A stretch of DNA of 8,239 nucleotides from Sphingobacterium thalpophilum (GTDB lineage: Bacteria; Bacteroidota; Bacteroidia; Flavobacteriales; Flavobacteriaceae), in the NCBI GenBank assembly GCA_943325255.2, contig CALPOS020000085.1:1-8239 (forward strand), in the 5' to 3' direction. Both the position numbers and the translations under genes were made by a program. Under the pieces are notes generated by a model that saw only the letters and a program-made list of their open reading frames with translations, was not told where the DNA came from and did no database searches. Shown in pieces: positions 1-6,456 of this stretch; within the stretch, counting starts at the first letter, position 1, and every line of letters begins with the position of its first letter.

Positions 1-428
1 AAACGTTGTTTCATTCCACCGCTATAACTAGCGACTGCTTTTTTTCGGTGTTCCCACAGATTTACTTTGAGTAGCAATTGTTCAACAATTTGTTTTCTGT
101 CTGCTGCGCTTTCAAAGCCTTTTAATAATGCTAAGTAATCGAGTAAGTCAATCGCAGAAGTTCTCGGATACACGCCAAATTCCTGCGGTAGATAACCCAA
201 AACTTTGCGCACGGCTTCTTTGTCGTTTAAGACGTCAATCTCGCCCAAAGTGACCGAACCGCTGTCGACATCTTGAAGTGTTGCTAATGTTCGCATGAGC
301 GATGATTTTCCTGCTCCGTTTGGACCCAGTAATCCAAACATTCCCGTGCTAATCGTCAGGGAAACATTGTTGAGGGCATGTACGCCATTGGTATATTTTT
401 TCTCTAAGTTTTTGATAATTAATTCCAT
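1..428 (-). CDS. ABC transporter ATP-binding protein (partial, C-terminus outside window)
   Basis: The reading frame starts at ATG (428) and runs off the left edge after 142 codons without a stop. It is the nucleotide-binding subunit of an ABC transporter, which hydrolyses ATP on the cytoplasmic side of a membrane partner. Walker A (GPNGAGKSS) is at residues 35-43, the Q-loop glutamine at 82 (YLPQE) and the ABC signature (SYSGGMKQR) at 134-142, just before the cut. Walker B and the H-loop must lie outside. The spacing fits the ABC-2 type exporter class, but the substrate cannot be told from this half. The membrane subunit is not visible; it may lie further left, downstream of this gene. No Shine-Dalgarno and no clear TAnnTTTG was seen upstream. 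The fold and role are secure; the transported substrate is unknown. Confidence 0.95.
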   Translation of the reverse strand, partial: MELIIKNLEKKYTNGVHALNNVSLTISTGMFGLLGPNGAGKSSLMRTLATLQDVDSGSVTLGEIDVLNDKEAVRKVLGYLPQEFGVYPRTSAIDLLDYLALLKGFESAADRKQIVEQLLLKVNLWEHRKKAVASYSGGMKQR

Positions 429-555
429 AGTTGGGTCGGTTTTAGGATTAGAATTTTGACATTAGTCCGTTTTTGCATGAACTGTTACATAAAAGAAATT
501 TGAAATGCACCATTTTTTGTTTCATTGATATAGACAAGAAATTGAACTGCAACTA

Positions 556-1365
556 TTACTGCATCCATTTGGGAAACAATTTTGCTTTATAATCATCCAT
601 TACAAATATAAATTTATGATTTTTTCGGAGTAGTAAAATCAGGCTATTGATTAAGATTGGCGAAATTGAATTTTGGTACTTTTCAAAATAATAATCCGTT
701 ACATCATTTCTGTTATTGCTAATGATGAATGGAATCGTTGTTGCCGAAAACACATTGGGCGTTCGATGGTGATCACGTGAAATGTATTCAGTATAGTGCG
801 TAAAATCGACGTGATTGCCTTTTCGCAATTCGGAGAATAACTCGATAGCAGAAAGCGGTAATCCTGCCTCTTTGGTAAATACGATTCCTTTATGAATATC
901 GATTGCAATCCATTTTTGTTTGCCGCTGCTATAAATCTCATTAAAGGAATGTCCAAACTCGGTTTTATAAACTCGGTCGATGCAACCCCATTCCTTTACT
1001 TTGATTCCGTTGATAAGACAGAAAATATTAAAAATCTGAGAAAAGTCGGAACAGACGCCACCTTTGTTTGCCAACATTATTTCTAATGTTTTTTCCGAAG
1101 ACAATCCGAGTCCAGTTCCTCCTTTCATATTAAGACGAAGGAATTTCCCGATTTGAAGTGCTTTCTCATATTCGTCGAGTGATGGGTCGATCGCCATCTT
1201 TTCGTTGGTTTCGAAATACAATTTAGGGATGGAAGCAAGGGTGTTGAAATCATTAAAGCATCCCAAATCTCCGATGTTATTTTCCTTCACATTCTCGGAA
1301 ACCAAAGCATATCTCACGAAGTAGGCGATGGGATGTCGATTGAAAAATTTGACGATTTTATTCAA
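556..1365 (-). CDS. Transglutaminase-like domain protein
   Basis: This 269-residue protein has the transglutaminase-like (papain-fold) core. The candidate catalytic Cys is C105 in GGVCSDFSQIF, the His is H139 in FGHSFNEIY and the Asp is D156 in WIAIDIHKG, in the usual order and spacing. All three are present, so it may be an active peptidase or amidase rather than a dead homologue. No signal peptide, lipobox or convincing membrane segment is visible, so a cytoplasmic location is likely. The C-terminal third (about 165-269) is not recognised. The start is TTG; no in-frame ATG occurs before residue 57, which would remove much of the conserved N-terminal part. That TTG lies inside a TAnnTTTG-like motif, so the start is less certain than the gene. 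The substrate is unknown. Confidence 0.85.
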   Translation of the reverse strand: MNKIVKFFNRHPIAYFVRYALVSENVKENNIGDLGCFNDFNTLASIPKLYFETNEKMAIDPSLDEYEKALQIGKFLRLNMKGGTGLGLSSEKTLEIMLANKGGVCSDFSQIFNIFCLINGIKVKEWGCIDRVYKTEFGHSFNEIYSSGKQKWIAIDIHKGIVFTKEAGLPLSAIELFSELRKGNHVDFTHYTEYISRDHHRTPNVFSATTIPFIISNNRNDVTDYYFEKYQNSISPILINSLILLLRKNHKFIFVMDDYKAKLFPKWMQ

Positions 1366-1516
1366 ATTTAAATGGATAAATGGTGATTTCTTGTTTAAGT
1401 TTGTCTTCGTGCTAGCGGGCTAATTTATGAAATATTTTTTGACTGTTTTGCTTCCCAATATATCAAAAAAAAATCACCCAATAAATGGATGATTTTGAAG
1501 GTTAAGTTGATTTTGA
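1366..1516. other. Intergenic region carrying only a terminator
   Basis: These 151 bases separate the upstream end of the transglutaminase-like gene from the 3' end of the DUF2807 lipoprotein gene, both on the minus strand. The only clear structure is the minus-strand terminator at 1465-1495. A promoter for the transglutaminase-like gene is expected here; the only -7 match is TAAATTTG at 1370-1363, with no -33 TTG at proper distance. Confidence 0.6.
1465..1495 (-). terminator. Intrinsic terminator of the PadR/PspC/DUF2807 operon
   Basis: Read on the minus strand, a 10-bp stem (AAATCATCCA / TGGGTGATTT, one G-U pair) closes a 5-base loop TTTAT and runs directly into a run of nine T. It lies 22 bases beyond the TAA stop of the DUF2807 lipoprotein gene, which marks that gene as the last of its operon. 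Confidence 0.9.
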
Positions 1517-2245
1517 TTATTGACTATTGACGTTTCCACCTGAACTCGACTTTTTGTTCAAATTTTTCGGAACGTGATGATAGTTGATTGAACCGCCACT
1601 AGACGCGTTTGCATTTAGGCTTACTAGCGGATAAACATGGTTATTGCTACCACTTGATGCACTTGCAATGACGTTGTTTGCCATTAGTTTTTCTGCATTC
1701 AAACTACTTCCACTGGAAGACGCCGTTTCCAAATTGGTTGACTTCCCTATGATAGTCATGTTGCCGCCGCTTGAGGCCTCACAGTTCGTCTTTTCAGCGT
1801 CGACATTGATATTCAACGTTGCTCCGCTGCTAGCTTCGAGGGTCAGGTTTTGACTTCTGATGGTATTTCGAGATTCGAAATGGGCACCGCTGCTGATTTT
1901 GATCGCGTCGACCTTTGGCATTTTTACAACGACTTTTTTCATCCTCACATTTCTATAGCTGTTGTAGTCAGAGCTAATCACAAGAACACCATCCAATACT
2001 TTTGTTGTGATATGTTTTTGCAAATTATCGTCAGCGATTACGGTTACTTCTGTTTCTTGCGATTGCTCTAAAACAATGTCAAGTCCTTTTCCAGCTGTAA
2101 TTGAAGTGAAATTTCCTTCAATATTTCGCTTTTCTGTAGTGACATTACCACTTCCGGTAATTCCGTTGAATTGGCAAGATATGATAAGAGATGCCGCTAG
2201 TGCAAGACCAAATAATCTTCTGTATACAAGTTTAGCATTCCACAT
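1517..2245 (-). CDS. DUF2807 (head GIN) domain lipoprotein
   Basis: This 242-residue protein has a type II signal peptide: positively charged start, hydrophobic stretch 11-22, and lipobox IISC with the lipidated cysteine at C24. It should be a lipoprotein of the cell envelope. The remainder is a DUF2807 putative auto-transporter adhesin head GIN domain, expected to form a beta-helix. A regular ladder of seven SSG motifs (glycines at 120, 141, 160, 179, 199, 217 and 236) marks successive turns. The ATG lies two bases after the TAG stop of the PspC gene (TAGTCATG), so the two are almost certainly co-transcribed and perhaps translationally coupled. It is the last gene before the terminator at 1465-1495. 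No biochemical function is established for this family; a role in sensing or buffering envelope state together with PspC is inferred from context only. Confidence 0.93.
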   Translation of the reverse strand: MWNAKLVYRRLFGLALAASLIISCQFNGITGSGNVTTEKRNIEGNFTSITAGKGLDIVLEQSQETEVTVIADDNLQKHITTKVLDGVLVISSDYNSYRNVRMKKVVVKMPKVDAIKISSGAHFESRNTIRSQNLTLEASSGATLNINVDAEKTNCEASSGGNMTIIGKSTNLETASSSGSSLNAEKLMANNVIASASSGSNNHVYPLVSLNANASSGGSINYHHVPKNLNKKSSSGGNVNSQ

Positions 2246-2247
2246 GA

Positions 2248-4029
2248 CTATTTGGTTTTTATAGTGATGCCGTCTTCATTTATTTTGACACTTTTGATTT
2301 TTTTGCTTTCGCTTTGATTGCTGCTTTTCTTAATCAAAATTCCGTTTTCATTCAGTGTAACGCTTGTTCCTGTAGAATCTTCAGGCGTTTCAGGACCTTT
2401 AATGTCGATGGTGCCTTCAAAGTTTTCTGCTCCTTCCACGTCATTCCATTCGTTTTCTTCTGGCGGGCAGTTCATACATTTTACTTTAGTGCTGTCGACT
2501 TTATAAACATATTGGTCAGAACTAAAATGCAAATTGAAGTACGAGTCATCAGAATCGTCGTAATCTTGGATGCTGCTATCCGGTTTTAGTAACATACCCA
2601 TTGGCAAATACAAGTACACTTCTACTTCTTGATCGCGGTATTTATTTTTGAAATCTGACAATAAGTAGTTGTCTAGGATCAAGTGATTTCCTTCTAATTT
2701 GTACCCGTATTTGATTTTTTCTGCTGTTTTCTTCGCGGCAGATAAAGATCTTCCTTTTGCTTTTCGTTCAATTTGGATGTAAGGGACTTTCTCGTCTGTT
2801 TTAACCACATACATCCGTACATCGTTTGAGTAGATTACTTTTGCGTTGTTGGCATCTTCGGTCACGATAAAATTATTATTGTCGTCAATGCCGTTCGCAT
2901 AAAATTCATTGAATTGAAATTTAACGTACAAGGTATCCGTCGCTTTAAGTGGCAGTATTTCTTTTTGTAGAAATCTACCGTCCACTGCAAATTCTGTCGC
3001 TTGACGAACGCCTACTGAAATTAGGATTCCAATAGAGATTAACCACAATGCAAGTAGTGTGTATTTAGCAATATACCCGATTGACTTCATATTTGGCGAC
3101 AATAATTTGAAGCCCAAAAGCATTAAGAAAAAGAAAGGAATTCCAATGGCTCCAAACATCAACAAACCAAAAACCCACAGTGGATATTCTGAAATATTCC
3201 CAGCTTCAAAGAAACTTTGCCAAGGAAAATCGATAAAGGCTGTAGAACCAAGTGTAAATACACCAATAAATAAAACCACTAGTGTTGCCAAACTTGAAAT
3301 AATCAAGATCACACCCAAAACTTTTGCGAATACTCTAAGAATTGACATCAATACTTCGCCTAATCCGCCTGTAAATCTTTCCACACCTGTTTTGACTTGG
3401 TTGCCCATTTTGTCGTAGTTGGCGTTTTTGAATTTTTCTGAAACGGTGTCAAATTCTTCCTTTACTTTTTTCTCGATGTTAGAAATGGTGATAGGCTCCC
3501 CTTTCATCTCTAATTTTTCCGATGTAGTAATGGCTTCAGGCATGACAATCCACAGCACAATATACGCAATGATTCCTGAGCCAAATCCAGCAAAAACTAA
3601 TACGACTAAGAGTAAACGCAACCACACCGCATCGATTCCAAAGTAGTGACCTAATCCGGCGGCAACACCACCAATCATTCCAGTGTCTTTGTCACGGTAC
3701 AACTTTTTGGTTGCTCTTGTTGATGAATTAAAATCATTGGTTTTTTTAGGTTCATCGTCTTCATTATCAATGCGATAATCTTCAGGTTGACCCATCACTG
3801 CAATGATTTCGTCCAGTTCTTTCAAATTGATAACTTGCTTTTCATTGGTGTGTTTTTCAGCTACCAATTCTGCAATTCGCATTTCGATGTCTTTGATGAT
3901 TTCATCTTGCCCGTTTGAATTGGACAGCGAACGTTTTATCGCATCGAAATAGCGTGTCAGTTTTTGATATGCATCTTCGTCTATGTGAAAAAACATACCG
4001 CCTAAATTTATGTTTACTGTTTTATTCAT
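2248..4029 (-). CDS. PspC domain-containing membrane protein
   Basis: This 593-residue protein has a Bacteroidetes-type layout. A soluble N-terminal region (about 1-92, beginning MNKTVNINLGGMFFHIDEDAY) is followed by a PspC domain at about 108-166 (KKLYRDKDTGMIGGVAAGL, then a hydrophobic helix at 136-163). Further hydrophobic segments lie near 228-262, 284-310 and 322-341. A large C-terminal part (about 342-593), probably periplasmic, contains a CxxC pair (C518, C521) and two similar motifs at 556-567 and 580-591. PspC in enterobacteria is an inner-membrane partner of the phage-shock response; here only the domain is shared and no pspA is visible. The gene starts 5 bases after the PadR stop and ends 2 bases before the DUF2807 lipoprotein ATG, so it forms one transcript with them. 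PadR control is inferred from the arrangement. Family assignment is secure; the function of the C-terminal half is unknown. Confidence 0.94.
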   Translation of the reverse strand: MNKTVNINLGGMFFHIDEDAYQKLTRYFDAIKRSLSNSNGQDEIIKDIEMRIAELVAEKHTNEKQVINLKELDEIIAVMGQPEDYRIDNEDDEPKKTNDFNSSTRATKKLYRDKDTGMIGGVAAGLGHYFGIDAVWLRLLLVVLVFAGFGSGIIAYIVLWIVMPEAITTSEKLEMKGEPITISNIEKKVKEEFDTVSEKFKNANYDKMGNQVKTGVERFTGGLGEVLMSILRVFAKVLGVILIISSLATLVVLFIGVFTLGSTAFIDFPWQSFFEAGNISEYPLWVFGLLMFGAIGIPFFFLMLLGFKLLSPNMKSIGYIAKYTLLALWLISIGILISVGVRQATEFAVDGRFLQKEILPLKATDTLYVKFQFNEFYANGIDDNNNFIVTEDANNAKVIYSNDVRMYVVKTDEKVPYIQIERKAKGRSLSAAKKTAEKIKYGYKLEGNHLILDNYLLSDFKNKYRDQEVEVYLYLPMGMLLKPDSSIQDYDDSDDSYFNLHFSSDQYVYKVDSTKVKCMNCPPEENEWNDVEGAENFEGTIDIKGPETPEDSTGTSVTLNENGILIKKSSNQSESKKIKSVKINEDGITIKTK

Positions 4030-4034
4030 GACTA

Positions 4035-4364
4035 TTATTTTTGTGTTGTTATAATGTTTACCGCATCAGACAATTCGGTCCAGGTGCTATTTAATTCATT
4101 TAAAAATGTTTTTCCGATTTCGGTCAAACCGTAATATTTTCGTGGTGGACCGGAGGTAGATTCTTCCCAGCGATAGTTGAGTAATCCGTCGTTTTTTAAC
4201 CTTGTCAATAGCGGATAAACCGTTCCCTCTACCACAAGTAATTTTGCGTTTTTCAGGGTGTCTAGTATTTCCGAAGTGTAGGCATCTTTTTCTTTCAGAA
4301 CGCATAAGATGCAAAATTCGAGAACACCTTTACGCATCTGGGCTTTTGTGTTTTCAATATTCAT
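4035..4364 (-). CDS. PadR family transcriptional regulator (short type)
   Basis: This 109-residue winged-helix repressor is of the short PadR class, with little beyond the DNA-binding domain. The winged helix covers about 9-85: the recognition region GTVYPLLTRLKNDGLL is at 47-62, and the wing and following helix at 66-84 include the hallmark SGPPRKYYGLTEIG. A short C-terminal helix (86-109) would serve for dimerisation. Such proteins usually repress their own operon and respond to small molecules or membrane-active compounds. The gene lies 52 bases after the first DUF2807 gene and 5 bases before pspC, in the middle of the cluster. A palindrome with half-sites ATGT and ACAT at 5239-5257 is a candidate operator. 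No own -7 motif was found in the 52-base gap, which favours transcription from upstream. Confidence 0.95.
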   Translation of the reverse strand: MNIENTKAQMRKGVLEFCILCVLKEKDAYTSEILDTLKNAKLLVVEGTVYPLLTRLKNDGLLNYRWEESTSGPPRKYYGLTEIGKTFLNELNSTWTELSDAVNIITTQK

Positions 4365-4416
4365 GATTCTATTTTTTTATTTGGGAGATTAATTTGTGTG
4401 CATTCCATAATTCTCA

Positions 4417-5190
4417 TTAATTTAAGGTCAACGCTTGATCACAACGGTATTTTTGAAAGGCAACCGCTTCTTCGTTGAGGTTGATATTATCGGGGAAACC
4501 ACTATAGGTGATCTTAGCTTCGTCTGCCACATCGACCGCCAAATGGGAATTGGCGTAGATGGATGCGTTCGAATTGCCGTCTGCTTTTACTGCAATGGTA
4601 TTTGAAATGAAATTTCTAGCGACGAGTAAAACATGGTCTGACGTTTTGAAGTCGGCTTGATGTGCCTTTCCCGTTAAGTTGATTCTTGCATTCTGGGTAA
4701 AGATGCCTGCGATTGAAATGGATTCTATTTTACCATTAAAATAGGTGTTTTCTGAAGCTTGCAACGTCGTGGTTCCGTTTACTTTCATTTTGCCAGTAAG
4801 ACTTGCTCCTGAACTGAGTTTGATGTTCAACTTTTCCGCAACCAAGGCTTCGTCGATCGTAATGCTTGCTTTTGTATTGGCTTCTAATTCGACCAGATTA
4901 TTGGTCGCAACAAAAATCTTAATGTTGGTATCATTTTGATTGAATTCCGTGGCGTTTAGAACGTCAATGGTCAATGTCTTTCCAGAGACTTTCGTTATAA
5001 TGTTGTTCATATTCGATTGACTTGGTGCTTCAATTCGAATAGAAGTTGTTGCGCTTTCGGTGTAGACCAATTCGATGCCGTGTTGCACTTTAATTTTTGA
5101 AAATGATGATACTGTTCTCATTTCTACTTCTTGTCCTTTTGCTAGTATTCCGATTAAGAATAAGGTTAGCGTTGTGATGATTTTTAACAT
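4417..5190 (-). CDS. Exported DUF2807 (head GIN) domain protein
   Basis: This 257-residue protein has an N-terminal signal peptide (MLKIITTLTLFLIGILAKG, probable signal peptidase I cleavage before Q20) and no lipobox cysteine, so it should be periplasmic or secreted. The mature part fits the DUF2807 domain: the opening FSKIKVQHGIELVYTES and the following Ile/Val-rich strands parallel the corresponding stretch of the DUF2807 lipoprotein at 1517-2245 (FTSITAGKGLDIVLEQS). The two are therefore paralogues at opposite ends of one cluster. The C-terminal SSG ladder of the lipoprotein is reduced here to a single SSG at 126-128. It precedes padR by 52 bases. A palindromic candidate operator lies 49 bases upstream of its ATG. 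No enzymatic residues are evident and the function is unknown. Confidence 0.9.
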   Translation of the reverse strand: MLKIITTLTLFLIGILAKGQEVEMRTVSSFSKIKVQHGIELVYTESATTSIRIEAPSQSNMNNIITKVSGKTLTIDVLNATEFNQNDTNIKIFVATNNLVELEANTKASITIDEALVAEKLNIKLSSGASLTGKMKVNGTTTLQASENTYFNGKIESISIAGIFTQNARINLTGKAHQADFKTSDHVLLVARNFISNTIAVKADGNSNASIYANSHLAVDVADEAKITYSGFPDNINLNEEAVAFQKYRCDQALTLN

Positions 5191-5317
5191 GATTTCGTTT
5201 TTTGATTTTTTCCGCTACGCTTTGACTTAGATTTTACCGAATGTCCACTGGACATTCTCCTCTTAATATCAAATGCCTCGGGTAATGATTGATTAATTAA
5301 TGATTTGATGATTGAAA
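5191..5317 (-). promoter_or_regulatory. Putative control region of the PadR operon
   Basis: This 127-base gap lies upstream of the first DUF2807 gene. It contains the 19-bp palindrome at 5239-5257. No TAnnTTTG on the minus strand was found, so a promoter position cannot be given, and read-through from the DUF4870 gene is possible. No T-tract follows the palindrome, so it is not a normal terminator. Confidence 0.45.
5239..5257. repeat. Perfect 19-bp palindrome, candidate PadR operator
   Basis: Arms gaatgtcca and tggacattc are exact reverse complements around a single central base. They contain the half-sites ATGT and ACAT separated by 7 bases. Literature operators for PadR-type repressors have been described with ATGT and ACAT half-sites about 8 bases apart, so the match is close but not exact. 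The position, 49 bases before the ATG of a cluster encoding a PadR protein, supports an operator role. Confidence 0.55.
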
Positions 5318-5773
5318 CTACTTGATAAAAGGGATGGTTAATGGATATTTAAAGTTGTCTCCGTTTGATGTTTTCACAGAGGCATAAATGATTAGAAAAA
5401 ATTCGGCGATTTTCATAAAAATAAAAAGCGCGATGGCTGATATGGCGATGGTGATGACACCTGTCATATTACTAAAGTCGAAATTTTCTAAAAACAAATT
5501 GTCGTTATTGATGATGGCATTAAAACTTACATTATTAAAGAAATTAACCAGCACAATTGGAATCGCAATTAACGCAAGAACAAACGTATAAAGGAATAAA
5601 CTCAACTGAAAATTGATGGTTTGCTTTCCTTGCTCGTTAACGTATTCTGATTTATCTCGAGTCGTACTCCAAATGATAATAGGAAATAAAAAATTTCCGA
5701 ATGGGATGAAGTACTGTGTCAGCGTGCTTAAGTTGATTAATGCTGCGGTACTGTTTTTTGAATTTGTTTCCAT
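5318..5773 (-). CDS. DUF4870 domain small membrane protein
   Basis: This 151-residue protein matches the DUF4870 (Tic20-like) family in layout. A first hydrophobic segment at about 17-36 is followed by a polar loop with YVNEQGKQTINFQLS (44-58), a membrane helix at about 58-80, a variable insertion (81-104), another long helix at about 105-132, and the family-typical ending ASVKTSNGDNFKYPLTIPFIK. It should be an integral inner-membrane protein with three or four helices and no known activity. It sits 127 bases upstream of the first DUF2807 gene on the same strand and may belong to the same regulatory unit or simply precede it. A -7 motif TATATTTG is located 29 bases before the ATG. Confidence 0.9.
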   Translation of the reverse strand: METNSKNSTAALINLSTLTQYFIPFGNFLFPIIIWSTTRDKSEYVNEQGKQTINFQLSLFLYTFVLALIAIPIVLVNFFNNVSFNAIINNDNLFLENFDFSNMTGVITIAISAIALFIFMKIAEFFLIIYASVKTSNGDNFKYPLTIPFIK

Positions 5774-5801
5774 GATTAAAAGTATATAGTAATTTCTTAC
5801 G

Positions 5802-5809
5802 CAAATATA
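5802..5809 (-). promoter_or_regulatory. Bacteroidetes -7 element for the DUF4870 gene
   Basis: TATATTTG on the minus strand matches TAnnTTTG and would give a leader of roughly 24 bases before the ATG at 5773. No TTG was found at the -33 position, so the match is only half of a promoter. Confidence 0.5.
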
Positions 5810-5900
5810 TGTTTAAAAAACAGTATCTTGTTTTGCATAGTACCATACATTAACAATATATTAACATTTGATCCCGCTAGATTTTAACCTTTTTAATTCC

Positions 5901-5908
5901 TATATTTA
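5901..5908 (+). promoter_or_regulatory. Possible -7 element for the DUF4442 gene
   Basis: TATATTTA differs from TAnnTTTG in the last base and lies 18 bases before the ATG at 5927. The nearest TTTG upstream (5867-5870) is about 30 bases away, too far for a normal -33 element. This is a weak candidate. Confidence 0.3.
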
Positions 5909-5926
5909 GCTCCTAAATCAACAAAT

Positions 5927-6382
5927 ATGCGGACTTCAACCTTTAAGATCAATCTTTTTTTGTTTTTTAAATTACCTGCTGCTTTTTGGTGTGGCGTTCG
6001 ACTAAAATCCATTGATTTACATCATTGTAGCACAACGGTAAAGCATCGTTGGTTTAATCAGAATCCGTTTCATTCGCTCTATTTTGCGGTTCAAGCTATG
6101 GCAGCGGAGCTTTCTACTGGCGCTTTGGTGATGCAAAGTATTCGAAGTAGTCGACACCGGATCTCGATGTTGGTGGCCAGCAACAAATGTGTTTTTACGA
6201 AAAAGGCAACCGGGAGAATTCATTTTATCTGCACCGACGGCGCGCGCATAGAAACGGCACTACACGAAACCATCACCACTGGAGAGGGAAAAACGGTTTG
6301 GTTGAAATCAATCGGCACGAACGAAAAAGGGGAAGTGGTTGCCGAAATGGATTTTGAGTGGACCCTAAAAGTCAAGCCATAG
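5927..6382 (+). CDS. DUF4442 domain protein (hotdog-fold, thioesterase-like)
   Basis: This 151-residue protein matches the DUF4442 family, which adopts the hotdog fold of PaaI/YiiD-type acyl-CoA thioesterases. The diagnostic segment is 39-68, VKHRWFNQNPFHSLYF followed by AVQAMAAELSTGAL: the Asn-Pro-Phe turn starts the long central hotdog helix. Strands follow at about 79-92, 95-113 and 122-146. No signal peptide or membrane helix is visible, so it is cytoplasmic and probably dimeric. Activity on acyl thioesters is inferred from the fold; no substrate is known. It is transcribed away from the DUF4870 gene across a 153-base divergent gap, and is followed 74 bases later by the TIGR01777 gene on the same strand. 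Confidence 0.85.
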   Translation: MRTSTFKINLFLFFKLPAAFWCGVRLKSIDLHHCSTTVKHRWFNQNPFHSLYFAVQAMAAELSTGALVMQSIRSSRHRISMLVASNKCVFTKKATGRIHFICTDGARIETALHETITTGEGKTVWLKSIGTNEKGEVVAEMDFEWTLKVKP

Positions 6383-6439
6383 TTTTTCAACAGTCGTTAA
6401 ATTGAACCTAATTAGCCATCCGTTTCCGTGTTCATTGAC

Positions 6440-6447
6440 TAACTTTG
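6440..6447 (+). promoter_or_regulatory. Bacteroidetes -7 element for the TIGR01777 gene
   Basis: TAACTTTG is an exact match to TAnnTTTG. Transcription would begin at about 6451-6452, only a few bases before the ATG at 6457. No -33 TTG was found at the expected distance. The motif argues against using the TTG at 6445 as the start codon. Confidence 0.5.
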
Positions 6448-6456
6448 AATAAAAAA

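Noticed and set aside
892..1086. 64-codon plus-strand frame inside the transglutaminase-like gene
   Set aside because: It is antisense to a gene with an intact catalytic triad and has no recognisable features.
3059..3418. 119-codon plus-strand frame inside the PspC gene
   Set aside because: It is the antisense of membrane-segment codons, giving a Lys/Pro/Asn-rich sequence with no family resemblance.
2248..4029. A full phage-shock (Psp) system
   Set aside because: Only a PspC domain is present; no pspA, pspB or pspF is seen in the window, so the Psp name should not be extended to function.
5239..5257. Palindrome as a transcription terminator for the DUF4870 gene
   Set aside because: The centre is too tight for a full stem-loop and no T-run follows on either strand.
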